DNA of 6,089 nt from Ignavibacteria bacterium. Its GTDB lineage: Bacteria; Bacteroidota; Ignavibacteria; Kapaibacteriales; UBA4661. The stretch lies in assembly GCA_013298375.1 (NCBI GenBank), contig JAAFHM010000300.1:1-6089 (forward strand), given 5' to 3'. The notes under the pieces were generated by a model. The model had not been told where the DNA came from and ran no database searches. It saw only the letters and a list, made by a program, of their open reading frames with translations. Both the position numbers and the translations under genes were made by a program. Positions 1 through 4,758 of the stretch are shown here, piece after piece; position 1 is the stretch's first letter, and the number at the start of each line of letters is the position of its first letter.

Positions 1-416
1 TCCTTAGCGGGGTATTGTGCATTAAAAGGCAGAAGAAAAATTGCTTCATCGGCAATGGAAATTCCTTTGCCTTCTGCTTGTTTTTTAATGTATGCTTTTC
101 GCTTTTCAAAGCCACCATTTTGGGGATCTTTCTTTTCATCATCGGCATCAAAGATAAAAAGATTTGTCCACGATTTTTTTGATGCTTGCTGACTTTTCAG
201 CGTTCTGACTACTGTTGGTATGGACTTGCCAAAATCCATAACGTGCTTACTAAAGCCGCCAAGCTCTATAATTGTTCCATGCGTGTTATTTGGATCTTTG
301 GACGCATCGGATGAAGATACTTTAATTTGAAACCATTTGTTAATGCAGGCTTTGATGAATGTTGAATCATCTGGACCCTCAACAAAAATTTTGAGATTAG
401 TCGGATCTACACTCAT
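1..416 (-). CDS. TOPRIM-like protein, DUF3226/DUF4435-type, C-terminus beyond window
   Basis: The start and 138 residues are visible; the C-terminus lies beyond base 1. Near the N-terminus is LKIFVEGPDD (residues 8-17, E13 the likely metal-binding glutamate). Residues 87-92 read LFIFDAD, ending in a DxD pair (D90, D92). A beta strand with an early Glu followed by a later DxD is the TOPRIM signature of OLD-family nucleases, topoisomerases and primases. The FLLPFN stretch (127-132) resembles DUF3226 proteins; that family name is from memory. The ATG overlaps the TGA of the ATPase gene as ATGA, with a weak AAAGG upstream, so translation is probably coupled. A hand count of the first 360 bases gives about 39% G+C, against about 50% in sampled stretches of the ATPase gene. 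It probably acts with the ATPase, perhaps as the nuclease or effector half. TOPRIM-like fold is fairly sure; nuclease activity is an inference. Confidence 0.72.
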   Translation of the reverse strand, partial: MSVDPTNLKIFVEGPDDSTFIKACINKWFQIKVSSSDASKDPNNTHGTIIELGGFSKHVMDFGKSIPTVVRTLKSQQASKKSWTNLFIFDADDEKKDPQNGGFEKRKAYIKKQAEGKGISIADEAIFLLPFNAQYPAK

Positions 417-1447
417 AAACGAATAACCTTTCTTGGGTCGATGTGATTCTCAATAGCGTATTCAAACTCTTCAAAAGTGTAGGCATAGCTTGATACAGTA
501 CCATCCGGCAATTCATCCAGCGTAAAACACCGCGCTTTTATCTGAAACTCCCGCATTTCCGGCTCTTCAAGTACTTGCTTGAACGCTTCTAAACATTCCC
601 AGTTGTGCGAAGTCGCAAAAATCTGAGTGTTGCGCACTGCTGCGCCAAGAATGATTTTTCTCCACAAATCACACAAGCGCGAGAAATGCAAGCCTGCGTC
701 AATCTCGTCAATCATCAGTCGCTTGCCCTTGTGCAATTCCAACTCAAATGCAATGCGAAGCAAATGAATCGTGCCATCACCCATCATCGCAAGCGGCATC
801 GTGCTTCTCTGCCCATGCTGACCAATGTACAACACCGCATCGGCGGAAGTCGCATTATCAACATCTATTTTTTTTATCTGGGGAATCATAATTGCTAAGG
901 TCTTCATTAAGTCCGCATCTTTGCCCTCATCGCGCTGAAAATATGCCGAATAGATATTTGCCAGACCGTTACTGTAGGCTTGCGCAAAAGGTACAAGCGG
1001 CACATGAACACTATTCGTACCGTCATAACGAAAAACACCATTATACTTCATCTTCACGGTGTTCTCAAGCGACAAAACATTTGTATGCTCACCATTGACA
1101 AACCATTTGTAACCACTGTCAATCGGCTCGGTGGAAATTGTTGTTGTGCCTTCTGGCTGACCAAGTGTAAATACTGTTGGCAAGCGCCCACTCAGCAACG
1201 TTGCGCGGTTGATAAAAAAATGCCAATAAGGTTCGGTAATCTTTTGCAGGTTACGAAATTCCGTCAAGACTTTGAGAAATCTTGCTTGAACAATGTTGCT
1301 ATTCTCATCCACCAACAACGCCTCCAAAACACTCGTCTTCCCCACATTGTTATCGCCAACAATGAGGTTAAACTGCCCAATATTCTGCATTTCAAAATGC
1401 TCGAAGCGCTTGAAATTTTCGACCGTGAACGACGTAAGATGTGCCAC
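413..1447 (-). CDS. AAA_15/AAA_21-type ATPase (OLD/ABC-like), partner of the TOPRIM protein
   Basis: A 344-residue ABC-class ATPase of the OLD/RecF-like kind. It has a Walker A motif GDNNVGKTS (31-39) after the typical opening in which a strand reads FTVENFKRFE. It also has a signature-like MGDGTIHLL segment, Walker B LMIDE (244-248) followed by IDAGLH, and a switch histidine in ATSHNW (H281). These are the parts of a dimerising ATP-dependent sensor or clamp. The GTG at 1447 is chosen as start because the ATPase fold begins there, GGGGG lies 6 bases upstream, and it follows the TAA of the preceding gene by 2 bases. The open frame continues to an ATG at 1546, but that adds 33 residues inside the upstream gene with no domain resemblance. 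Its TGA overlaps the ATG of the TOPRIM gene. Such pairs occur in PARIS and OLD-like defence systems; the role here is not shown. An SMC-like housekeeping role is less likely at this length. Confidence 0.88.
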   Translation of the reverse strand: MAHLTSFTVENFKRFEHFEMQNIGQFNLIVGDNNVGKTSVLEALLVDENSNIVQARFLKVLTEFRNLQKITEPYWHFFINRATLLSGRLPTVFTLGQPEGTTTISTEPIDSGYKWFVNGEHTNVLSLENTVKMKYNGVFRYDGTNSVHVPLVPFAQAYSNGLANIYSAYFQRDEGKDADLMKTLAIMIPQIKKIDVDNATSADAVLYIGQHGQRSTMPLAMMGDGTIHLLRIAFELELHKGKRLMIDEIDAGLHFSRLCDLWRKIILGAAVRNTQIFATSHNWECLEAFKQVLEEPEMREFQIKARCFTLDELPDGTVSSYAYTFEEFEYAIENHIDPRKVIRL

Positions 1448-1449
1448 GC

Positions 1450-1863
1450 TTAACCCCCAATAAACGATGAAACAAAGTTCAAATATCCCTGCCGTCCGCC
1501 TTTTTCCGTCCAGAGTTTGACGGATTTCTGCAAACGCTTCAAACACCGCACCAAATCTTCTTTCGATATAAGTTGGATTGGTGAATTGTTCTTCTTGATA
1601 AGTTTATTCGATTCTCCATCTTCCAAACATAAATTGCAGACGTTGTGAATACTATCAAAAAGCTCAAGGGCAAGCCCCTTCACGCGGGGTTTGGGCGGTG
1701 TGCGTCCATTGATTGCCGCAGAATAGTGCGCGACTAATGCTTCATAGACTTCCGCCGCGACGTAATCCGTCATGGTGGGATTCTCCCGAAACATCATCGT
1801 TACGCGGAGTTCGATATTGAGGAGAATTTCTTCAAATTCTTCTTCGACAGGAATATTGCTCAT
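1450..1863 (-). CDS. Conserved hypothetical protein, 137 aa, C-terminal GGRQGYLNFV motif
   Basis: Function not recognised. The 137-residue product is soluble, with no signal peptide or membrane segment. The N-terminal half (about 5-52) is acidic and probably helical. A proline-rich linker follows (TPPKPR, 55-60), then a helical block with C76 and C79 in VCNLC, and a C-terminal segment (102-135) reading EDLVRCLKRLQKSVKLW then GGRQGYLNFV. From memory, very similar C-terminal segments occur in uncharacterised proteins of cyanobacteria, Chloroflexi and Bacteroidota, so this is probably a real conserved family. The two close cysteines alone do not make a zinc site. It lies 54 bases after the co-chaperonin gene with no clear terminator between, and its TAA is 2 bases before the ATPase GTG, so it is probably co-transcribed with both and may belong with the ATPase-TOPRIM pair. 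No Shine-Dalgarno is visible at its ATG. Confidence 0.8.
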   Translation of the reverse strand: MSNIPVEEEFEEILLNIELRVTMMFRENPTMTDYVAAEVYEALVAHYSAAINGRTPPKPRVKGLALELFDSIHNVCNLCLEDGESNKLIKKNNSPIQLISKEDLVRCLKRLQKSVKLWTEKGGRQGYLNFVSSFIGG

Positions 1864-1917
1864 GGCTATACAGGTTAAAAAGAGAGTAATAAGGATTTGT
1901 CAGCTATCGAAGACTGT

Positions 1918-2295
1918 TTACTCAAAAAGCCCTTCGTCGCGGTGTAGAAGCAAAATGGCATTGTGTGGCACAACGACGTATTTTCGGTCATTAAAGCGAA
2001 GTTCGACGGCATATTTTTTGAGATAAATCGCCAAATCGCCCATGCGGGCTTGCAGGGGAACGTATTTGACGTGCTCGTCTTTGTTTTGCCAAGGCTCGGC
2101 ATCGTCGCTTTTGGGAACGGCATATCCCGGACCAACTTTTATCACATACCCCGTCGCGGCATCATCCCCGCCTTCCACGCCGGGCGGCAAGATAAGTCCC
2201 GCCTTTGTTTCACCTTCTTGGGTGCGCGGTTGAATCAAAACGCGGTCACCGACCACGATAAGCTGCTCGGCAATATTGAGTTCTAAATCCAGCAT
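1918..2295 (-). CDS. Divergent GroES-family co-chaperonin (Cpn10-like)
   Basis: A 125-residue Cpn10-fold protein. The opening strand IVVGDRVLIQP (13-23) matches the GroES start, ETKAGLILPPGV (29-40) fits the mobile-loop region that contacts GroEL, and GYVIKVGPGY (49-58) is the usual GxVxxVGPG turn. The end reads KYVVVPHNAILLLHRDE (105-121), as in the GroES C-terminal strand. At 125 residues it is longer than classical GroES (about 95) because of extra sequence around 59-85 (DDAEPWQNKDEHVKYVPLQA). This matches the secondary 'co-chaperone GroES family' type that I associate with Bacteroidota. It is probably an accessory or specialised co-chaperonin, since no groEL lies next to it. The ATG at 2295 is chosen because the longer frame from 2352 would start inside the promoter at 2329-2359. 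No Shine-Dalgarno is visible; the leader is A/T-rich. Confidence 0.88.
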   Translation of the reverse strand: MLDLELNIAEQLIVVGDRVLIQPRTQEGETKAGLILPPGVEGGDDAATGYVIKVGPGYAVPKSDDAEPWQNKDEHVKYVPLQARMGDLAIYLKKYAVELRFNDRKYVVVPHNAILLLHRDEGLFE

Positions 2296-2328
2296 AAAAA
2301 TTTTGTGAAATGGAAAAAAGAGCGTGGG

Positions 2329-2359
2329 CAAATATACGTCATTTAGCCGCATTGACCAA
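2329..2359 (-). promoter_or_regulatory. Promoter of the co-chaperonin / ATPase-TOPRIM operon
   Basis: On the minus strand a -35-like TTGGTC (2359-2354) is followed by a 17-bp spacer and TATATT, extended to TATATTTG (2336-2329). Read as a Bacteroidota promoter, TATATTTG fits the -7 consensus TAnnTTTG exactly, with TTG 20 bases upstream. Transcription would start near 2322, giving a leader of about 27 bases before the ATG at 2295. There is no second comparable promoter before the ATPase gene. Confidence 0.6.
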
Positions 2360-2370
2360 CGATGTGACTA

Positions 2371-2512
2371 GGGCAATTAGGGCAATCGCATGAATAATCA
2401 AATCCCACATAGAACCTATACCTGATTTTGGTAGGTGTTTGCCGCCCGACGTGTAGAGACAAGGCAATGCCTTGTCTCTACGGTACAGAATTATTTTCAT
2501 GCGATTGCCCTA
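2371..2512. repeat. Palindromic element A: 16-bp terminal inverted repeats around a perfect hairpin
   Basis: TAGGGCAATCGCATGA at 2378-2393 is exactly inverted at 2497-2512. The similarity continues imperfectly inward (ATAAT against AATAAT). The 9-mer TAGGGCAAT is tandemly doubled on the left side (2369-2377 and 2378-2386). The interior holds a small imperfect hairpin (2414-2436) and the perfect palindrome at 2453-2481. ACTA occurs on both flanks (2367-2370 and 2512-2515), a possible but weak target duplication. There is no coding capacity for a transposase. A MITE-like or dispersed palindromic repeat is the best reading. Confidence 0.6.
2453..2481. repeat. Perfect 29-base palindrome, dispersed-repeat type
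   Basis: Arms GTAGAGACAAGGCA (2453-2466) and TGCCTTGTCTCTAC (2468-2481) pair perfectly over 14 bp around a single A. Similar GTAGAGAC...GTCTCTAC palindromes are, from memory, multi-copy in cyanobacteria, Chloroflexi and Bacteroidota. No T-run follows on either strand, so it is not a terminator of the intrinsic type. Confidence 0.75.
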
Positions 2513-2513
2513 C

Positions 2514-2608
2514 TAAGTTCTTGCTCAATAGTTTTTCGGTAACATCTATGGAACAAGGCAGCATACTGCCTTGCTGTTCATATCAGATAATTTTTGGTCA
2601 AGAACTTA
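2514..2608. repeat. Palindromic element B: 10-bp inverted ends with a central hairpin
   Basis: TAAGTTCTTG (2514-2523) is exactly inverted as CAAGAACTTA (2599-2608). In the centre CAAGGCAG (2554-2561) pairs with CTGCCTTG (2566-2573) around a 4-base loop, and outer GAACA (2551-2555) can pair with TGTTC (2575-2579) in an alternative register. The design copies element A (inverted ends plus an AAGGCA/TGCCTT core), and the element starts one base after element A ends. Confidence 0.55.
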
Positions 2609-2629
2609 ATTATCGTAAAATAATTCAAT

Positions 2630-2673
2630 AAAAAGCCTGTATCCCTCATTGTGAAAGGCATACAGGCTTTTTT
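2630..2673 (-). terminator. Bidirectional rho-independent terminator after the MerR gene
   Basis: AAAAAGCCTGTAT (2630-2642) pairs perfectly with ATACAGGCTTTTT (2660-2672) around a 17-base loop, and T-runs flank the stem on both strands. It lies 18 bases past the stop codon of the MerR gene and ends that leftward operon. It would also stop rightward transcription from the repeat region. Confidence 0.88.
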
Positions 2674-2691
2674 GTGCAATGACCATCAGCA

Positions 2692-3492
2692 TCACCCGGC
2701 AACGGATGCTTCCGCCAGCGCCGTTTCGACAAAGTAGTTCATGGCTTCGCTCATGAATGCGCCAAATCCGGGAACTTGAACGCCATCGACTTCGGTAAAG
2801 CGAGGGTCTTCGATATACAATTCCCCCAAGCCTAGAAATTGTGCTGCTTGGTTATCCGGCAAGGCAGATGTTCCCCAGAGCGCACGAGTGAGTGCGTAAT
2901 GGCGGACAATGCGCTCTTGTACCGCATCAGAACTGGGTTCTTGGGCAGTCATCGTGGAAAGCATTTTCCAATTTTCTTTAAAATCGTCTTTCAGTTTGGT
3001 AAAATCTGTTTTGCTCATTTTGCGCAATACCTCTTCGGATTTTTTGACGGCATCGCCCCAGTATTTATGCGCCTCGTCGCGGTAGGTGGTCGCAAATTCT
3101 TTGGGCAAGCCCTCGTAGAGTTCTTCGGGTTTCATGGTAAATTCTCCTTCGGTTGTTGTATGTAGTATGTGGTTAATGGTGTTGTCAATCGTTGCAAGCA
3201 AGGTATCGAGCCGTTCTCGCTTTGTTGCGAGTGCTATTTTGTGCTGTGCCAGTGCTTGAACAATATCGAAATCCGGCGAATCCAGTATTCGCCCAATTTC
3301 CTCAAGGGAAAAATCCAATTCCTTGTAAAATAGAATCTGCTGCAAACGGAGAAGTTCCTTTTCGCCATAGAGACGATAGCGAGATTCTGTGCGGTCTGCG
3401 GGCTTGAGTAAGCCGATTTCATCGTAAACGTGCAATGTGCGCACACTCACGCCCGCAAAGGCGGCAACTTGCCGGACGGTATAGCTACTCAT
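2692..3492 (-). CDS. MerR-family regulator with TipAS ligand-binding domain (TipAL-like)
   Basis: A 266-residue cytoplasmic transcription activator. Residues 1-70 form the winged MerR DNA-binding domain: TVRQVAAFAGVSVRTLHVYD helix-turn-helix, IGLLKP, then the RYRLYGEKEL wing. About 75-115 is the dimerisation helix. Residues 120-266 match the TipAS antibiotic-recognition domain (KYWGDA, the LYIEDPRF segment and a PGFGAFMSEAMNYF end). Family members include Streptomyces TipAL, Bacillus Mta and Caulobacter SkgA, which activate promoters when a drug or other ligand binds. The protein contains no cysteine, so it cannot hold thiopeptides covalently as Streptomyces TipAS does. The start is fixed by an in-frame TGA 9 bases upstream. 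It is the second gene of an operon, 43 bases after the DUF2268 protease gene, and is followed by a strong terminator. An internal start at M120 may yield a free TipAS domain. Confidence 0.92.
   Translation of the reverse strand: MSSYTVRQVAAFAGVSVRTLHVYDEIGLLKPADRTESRYRLYGEKELLRLQQILFYKELDFSLEEIGRILDSPDFDIVQALAQHKIALATKRERLDTLLATIDNTINHILHTTTEGEFTMKPEELYEGLPKEFATTYRDEAHKYWGDAVKKSEEVLRKMSKTDFTKLKDDFKENWKMLSTMTAQEPSSDAVQERIVRHYALTRALWGTSALPDNQAAQFLGLGELYIEDPRFTEVDGVQVPGFGAFMSEAMNYFVETALAEASVAG
3133..3150 (-). promoter_or_regulatory. Internal ribosome binding site and ATG for a free TipAS domain
   Basis: On the minus strand GAAGGAG (3150-3144) lies 8 bases before an in-frame ATG (3135-3133), which encodes M120 of the MerR protein. 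Translation from here would give 147 residues, exactly the ligand-binding domain without DNA-binding part. I found no Shine-Dalgarno of this strength at the annotated starts in the window. Streptomyces tipA is known to make such a short product (about 144 residues) from an internal in-frame start. Confidence 0.6.
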
Positions 3493-3500
3493 GGCTGTTC

Positions 3501-3526
3501 ATGAAAAATATTGATGAAAAATATTG
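3501..3526. repeat. Exact 13-bp tandem repeat between protease and regulator genes
   Basis: ATGAAAAATATTG occurs twice head to tail (3501-3513 and 3514-3526), filling most of the 43-base gap between the protease stop and the regulator start. On the coding (minus) strand it reads CAATATTTTTCAT twice and ends 8 bases before the MerR ATG. It takes the place where a Shine-Dalgarno would be expected. Confidence 0.8.
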
Positions 3527-3535
3527 GCAAAAACA

Positions 3536-4420
3536 TCAGGTAAAAAATTCTGAATCACGGATAATATCTAGCGCCGGAACGAAGGTCGCTTCGACGACGC
3601 TTTTGCCCGTGCGCCTCAGATAGGATTGCACAACATGATACCCAAGCGCGTATCCCGCAAATGCCGGAACACCAACGCGCTCAATGCCATATTGCGCACC
3701 AGCGAAATCGTCACCAAAAATATAGCCACGTATTACGCCAAACCCGGATTTTTCCAGCACATCGGCAAAAATGTGCTTGGTTTCGGGCAAACGCGCCATA
3801 TCGAAATCCGTTACCCAATAGCCGATAGTGTCTTCGCCGTAGAGTTCATGCGCGAACGACTCTGCAAGCCCTTCCATAATCATATATTCGCCAACCGTCC
3901 ATGTTGCCATATTGACAGGGAAAATGCGTGCGAGGATGTTGTGATGCAATTCGTGGACGGTACAGGCTTTGATGCGATGCAGGTTGTAGGCATCGGGAAC
4001 GCCGTAGATGGTCATAATCCAGCCCGGAATCGCCCCAAAGCCTGAATATCCGCGCTGCAAAGGAATAGCGCTTAAATCTGCAAGCATCAGCCCAAAGGTA
4101 ACATCACGCTCCGGCACGGGAAATCCCGTAAATGCTTTCGCGCCGTCCTCAAGTGCCTGCCGCGATTGATTCCATGCGTCTGCTGCCGTCAGCGTTTGCA
4201 GATGTTCCTGCATTTGCCCTTGCTTCTCGCCTTCAAAAAGTGCGGAAGAAAGCCCCCACCGCGCCATCATCTGTTCGGCATCGCCACCGCCCATGACGTT
4301 TACCAGCCCGCGAAATGGTTCAATCAGTTCTTGGCGAAAAATCTCTTTTTTCTGCTCGTTGTCCAAAGAAGAACAAAGTTTGCTGTACGCCCGTGCCGTA
4401 TCAAGAATAGTAAAGTTCAT
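3536..4420 (-). CDS. DUF2268-type putative Zn-dependent protease
   Basis: A 294-residue predicted metalloprotease of the DUF2268 (COG5504, YjaZ-like) family. The zinc motif is HELHH (156-160), giving H156, E157 and H160. Downstream, IMEGLAESFAHELYG supplies E183 and E187 as candidate third ligands, as in gluzincin-like enzymes. The C-terminal part (about 255-285, with GYALGYHVVQSYLRRTGK) fits the family. There is no signal peptide or membrane helix, so it is probably cytoplasmic; the substrate is unknown. The ATG at 4420 is preferred: the open frame extends to a TTG at 4480, but that codon lies in the -10 element of the promoter at 4480-4510. It is the first gene of an operon with the TipAS-type MerR regulator, which suggests ligand-induced expression. 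The fold assignment is strong; proteolytic activity is inferred from the motif. Confidence 0.88.
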   Translation of the reverse strand: MNFTILDTARAYSKLCSSLDNEQKKEIFRQELIEPFRGLVNVMGGGDAEQMMARWGLSSALFEGEKQGQMQEHLQTLTAADAWNQSRQALEDGAKAFTGFPVPERDVTFGLMLADLSAIPLQRGYSGFGAIPGWIMTIYGVPDAYNLHRIKACTVHELHHNILARIFPVNMATWTVGEYMIMEGLAESFAHELYGEDTIGYWVTDFDMARLPETKHIFADVLEKSGFGVIRGYIFGDDFAGAQYGIERVGVPAFAGYALGYHVVQSYLRRTGKSVVEATFVPALDIIRDSEFFT

Positions 4421-4479
4421 TGTCGTTGTGCTCAATGTGGATGTTCCATGAATTACGGATGATTTGCAAATCCACAACA

Positions 4480-4510
4480 AATATAGGTACTAACGTAAGG
4501 TGAGAGTCAA
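4480..4510 (-). promoter_or_regulatory. MerR-type promoter of the protease-regulator operon (19-bp spacer)
   Basis: Minus strand: TTGACT (4510-4505), 19-bp spacer, TATATT (4485-4480), extending to TATATTTG (end 4478), which also fits the Bacteroidota TAnnTTTG element. The spacer holds an imperfect dyad CTTACGTTAG (4499-4490, four of five pairs) roughly centred between the two hexamers. A 19-20-bp spacer with a dyad inside is the hallmark of promoters activated by MerR proteins. Expected transcript start is near 4473, about 50 bases before the protease ATG. Confidence 0.55.
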
Positions 4511-4576
4511 GAACTATTTTTCGTCTGAGTGTATTTTTTTGAAAATCAGCGTCATTGAGTCGGATGATGATGATTG

Positions 4577-4615
4577 GGATACGAGTTTCAACCGCTACAA
4601 AACTCGTCTTTATCC
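4577..4615. repeat. Inverted repeat ACGAGTTT / AAACTCGT
   Basis: ACGAGTTT (4581-4588) is exactly inverted at 4600-4607 around an 11-base loop. Outer GGAT (4577-4580) can pair with ATCC (4612-4615) if four bases bulge. It lies midway between the divergent genes and lacks a T-run, so an operator or leader structure is more likely than a terminator. Confidence 0.4.
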
Positions 4616-4655
4616 GCTTTGCTCTGCCGTATCCGTATGCCAACACTCCCGATTA

Positions 4656-4692
4656 TTGTTCACCCTGACCAGTGACAAAATTTCGTGAACAA
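4656..4692. promoter_or_regulatory. Candidate operator upstream of the histidine kinase
   Basis: TTGTTCAC (4656-4663) is exactly inverted as GTGAACAA (4685-4692), with a 29-bp centre-to-centre distance. A third related half-site, GTGACAAA (4672-4679), lies between them in the same orientation as the right arm. Three similar sites on this scale suggest cooperative binding by a dimeric regulator. The bound protein is unknown. Confidence 0.4.
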
Positions 4693-4709
4693 GGAAATAT
4701 GGATTTCCT
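4692..4709. repeat. Small hairpin AGGAAAT-ATGG-ATTTCCT
   Basis: A perfect 7-bp stem with a 4-base loop, overlapping the right arm of the candidate operator by one base. A T-rich stretch begins a few bases later, so it could act weakly as a rightward terminator or lie in the kinase leader. Confidence 0.4.
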
Positions 4710-4758
4710 GCAAGATTTTTCCATTTTTTTTACATATTGACCCGACCAACGATCTTGT

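Larger units (their letters stand above)
2296..2691. other. Non-coding interval between the two leftward operons
   Basis: About 400 bases without a credible gene. The right-to-left order is: terminator of the regulator operon (2630-2673), palindromic element B (2514-2608), palindromic element A (2371-2512), then the promoter of the co-chaperonin operon (2329-2359). The only open frame, rightward from 2428, crosses both palindromes and resembles nothing known. Confidence 0.7.
4421..4758. other. Divergent intergenic region between protease operon and histidine kinase
   Basis: 338 bases without a credible gene. The left part carries the protease-operon promoter (4480-4510). The right part carries three inverted repeats (4577-4615, 4656-4692 and 4692-4709) and a T-rich stretch (about 4714-4731) just before the kinase. 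No clear promoter for the kinase could be picked; TACATA near 4731 is a possible -10 but lacks a good partner. Short open frames here cross the repeats and resemble nothing known. Confidence 0.65.

Noticed and set aside
1448..1546. N-terminal extension of the ATPase to the ATG at 1546
   Set aside because: It overlaps the upstream gene, shows no ATPase-family resemblance, and the GTG at 1447 has a G-rich element and starts right where the domain begins.
1963..2286. Rightward frame of 107 codons opposite the co-chaperonin gene
   Set aside because: It is antisense to a clearly recognised GroES-family gene and resembles nothing known.
2296..2352. Longer GroES-like protein from the ATG at 2352
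   Set aside because: The extra 19 residues would be encoded inside the promoter (-35 at 2354-2359, -10 at 2329-2336), and the GroES fold starts after the ATG at 2295.
2453..2481. Palindrome as an intrinsic terminator
   Set aside because: No T-run follows on either strand and no gene ends nearby; the real terminator is at 2630-2673.
2371..2608. CRISPR array or structured ncRNA
   Set aside because: The repeats are inverted rather than regularly spaced direct repeats, and no promoter or conserved RNA fold is recognisable.
4421..4480. DUF2268 protein starting at the TTG at 4480
   Set aside because: That codon lies in the -10 element of the predicted promoter; the ATG at 4420 starts the family-like sequence.
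4401..4646. Leftward 81-codon frame overlapping the protease promoter
   Set aside because: It covers the promoter and the start of the protease gene in another frame, with no recognisable sequence.
4500..4688. Small rightward gene of 62 codons before the kinase
   Set aside because: It runs across two inverted repeats, has low-complexity and uncommon composition, no ribosome binding site and no recognisable motif.
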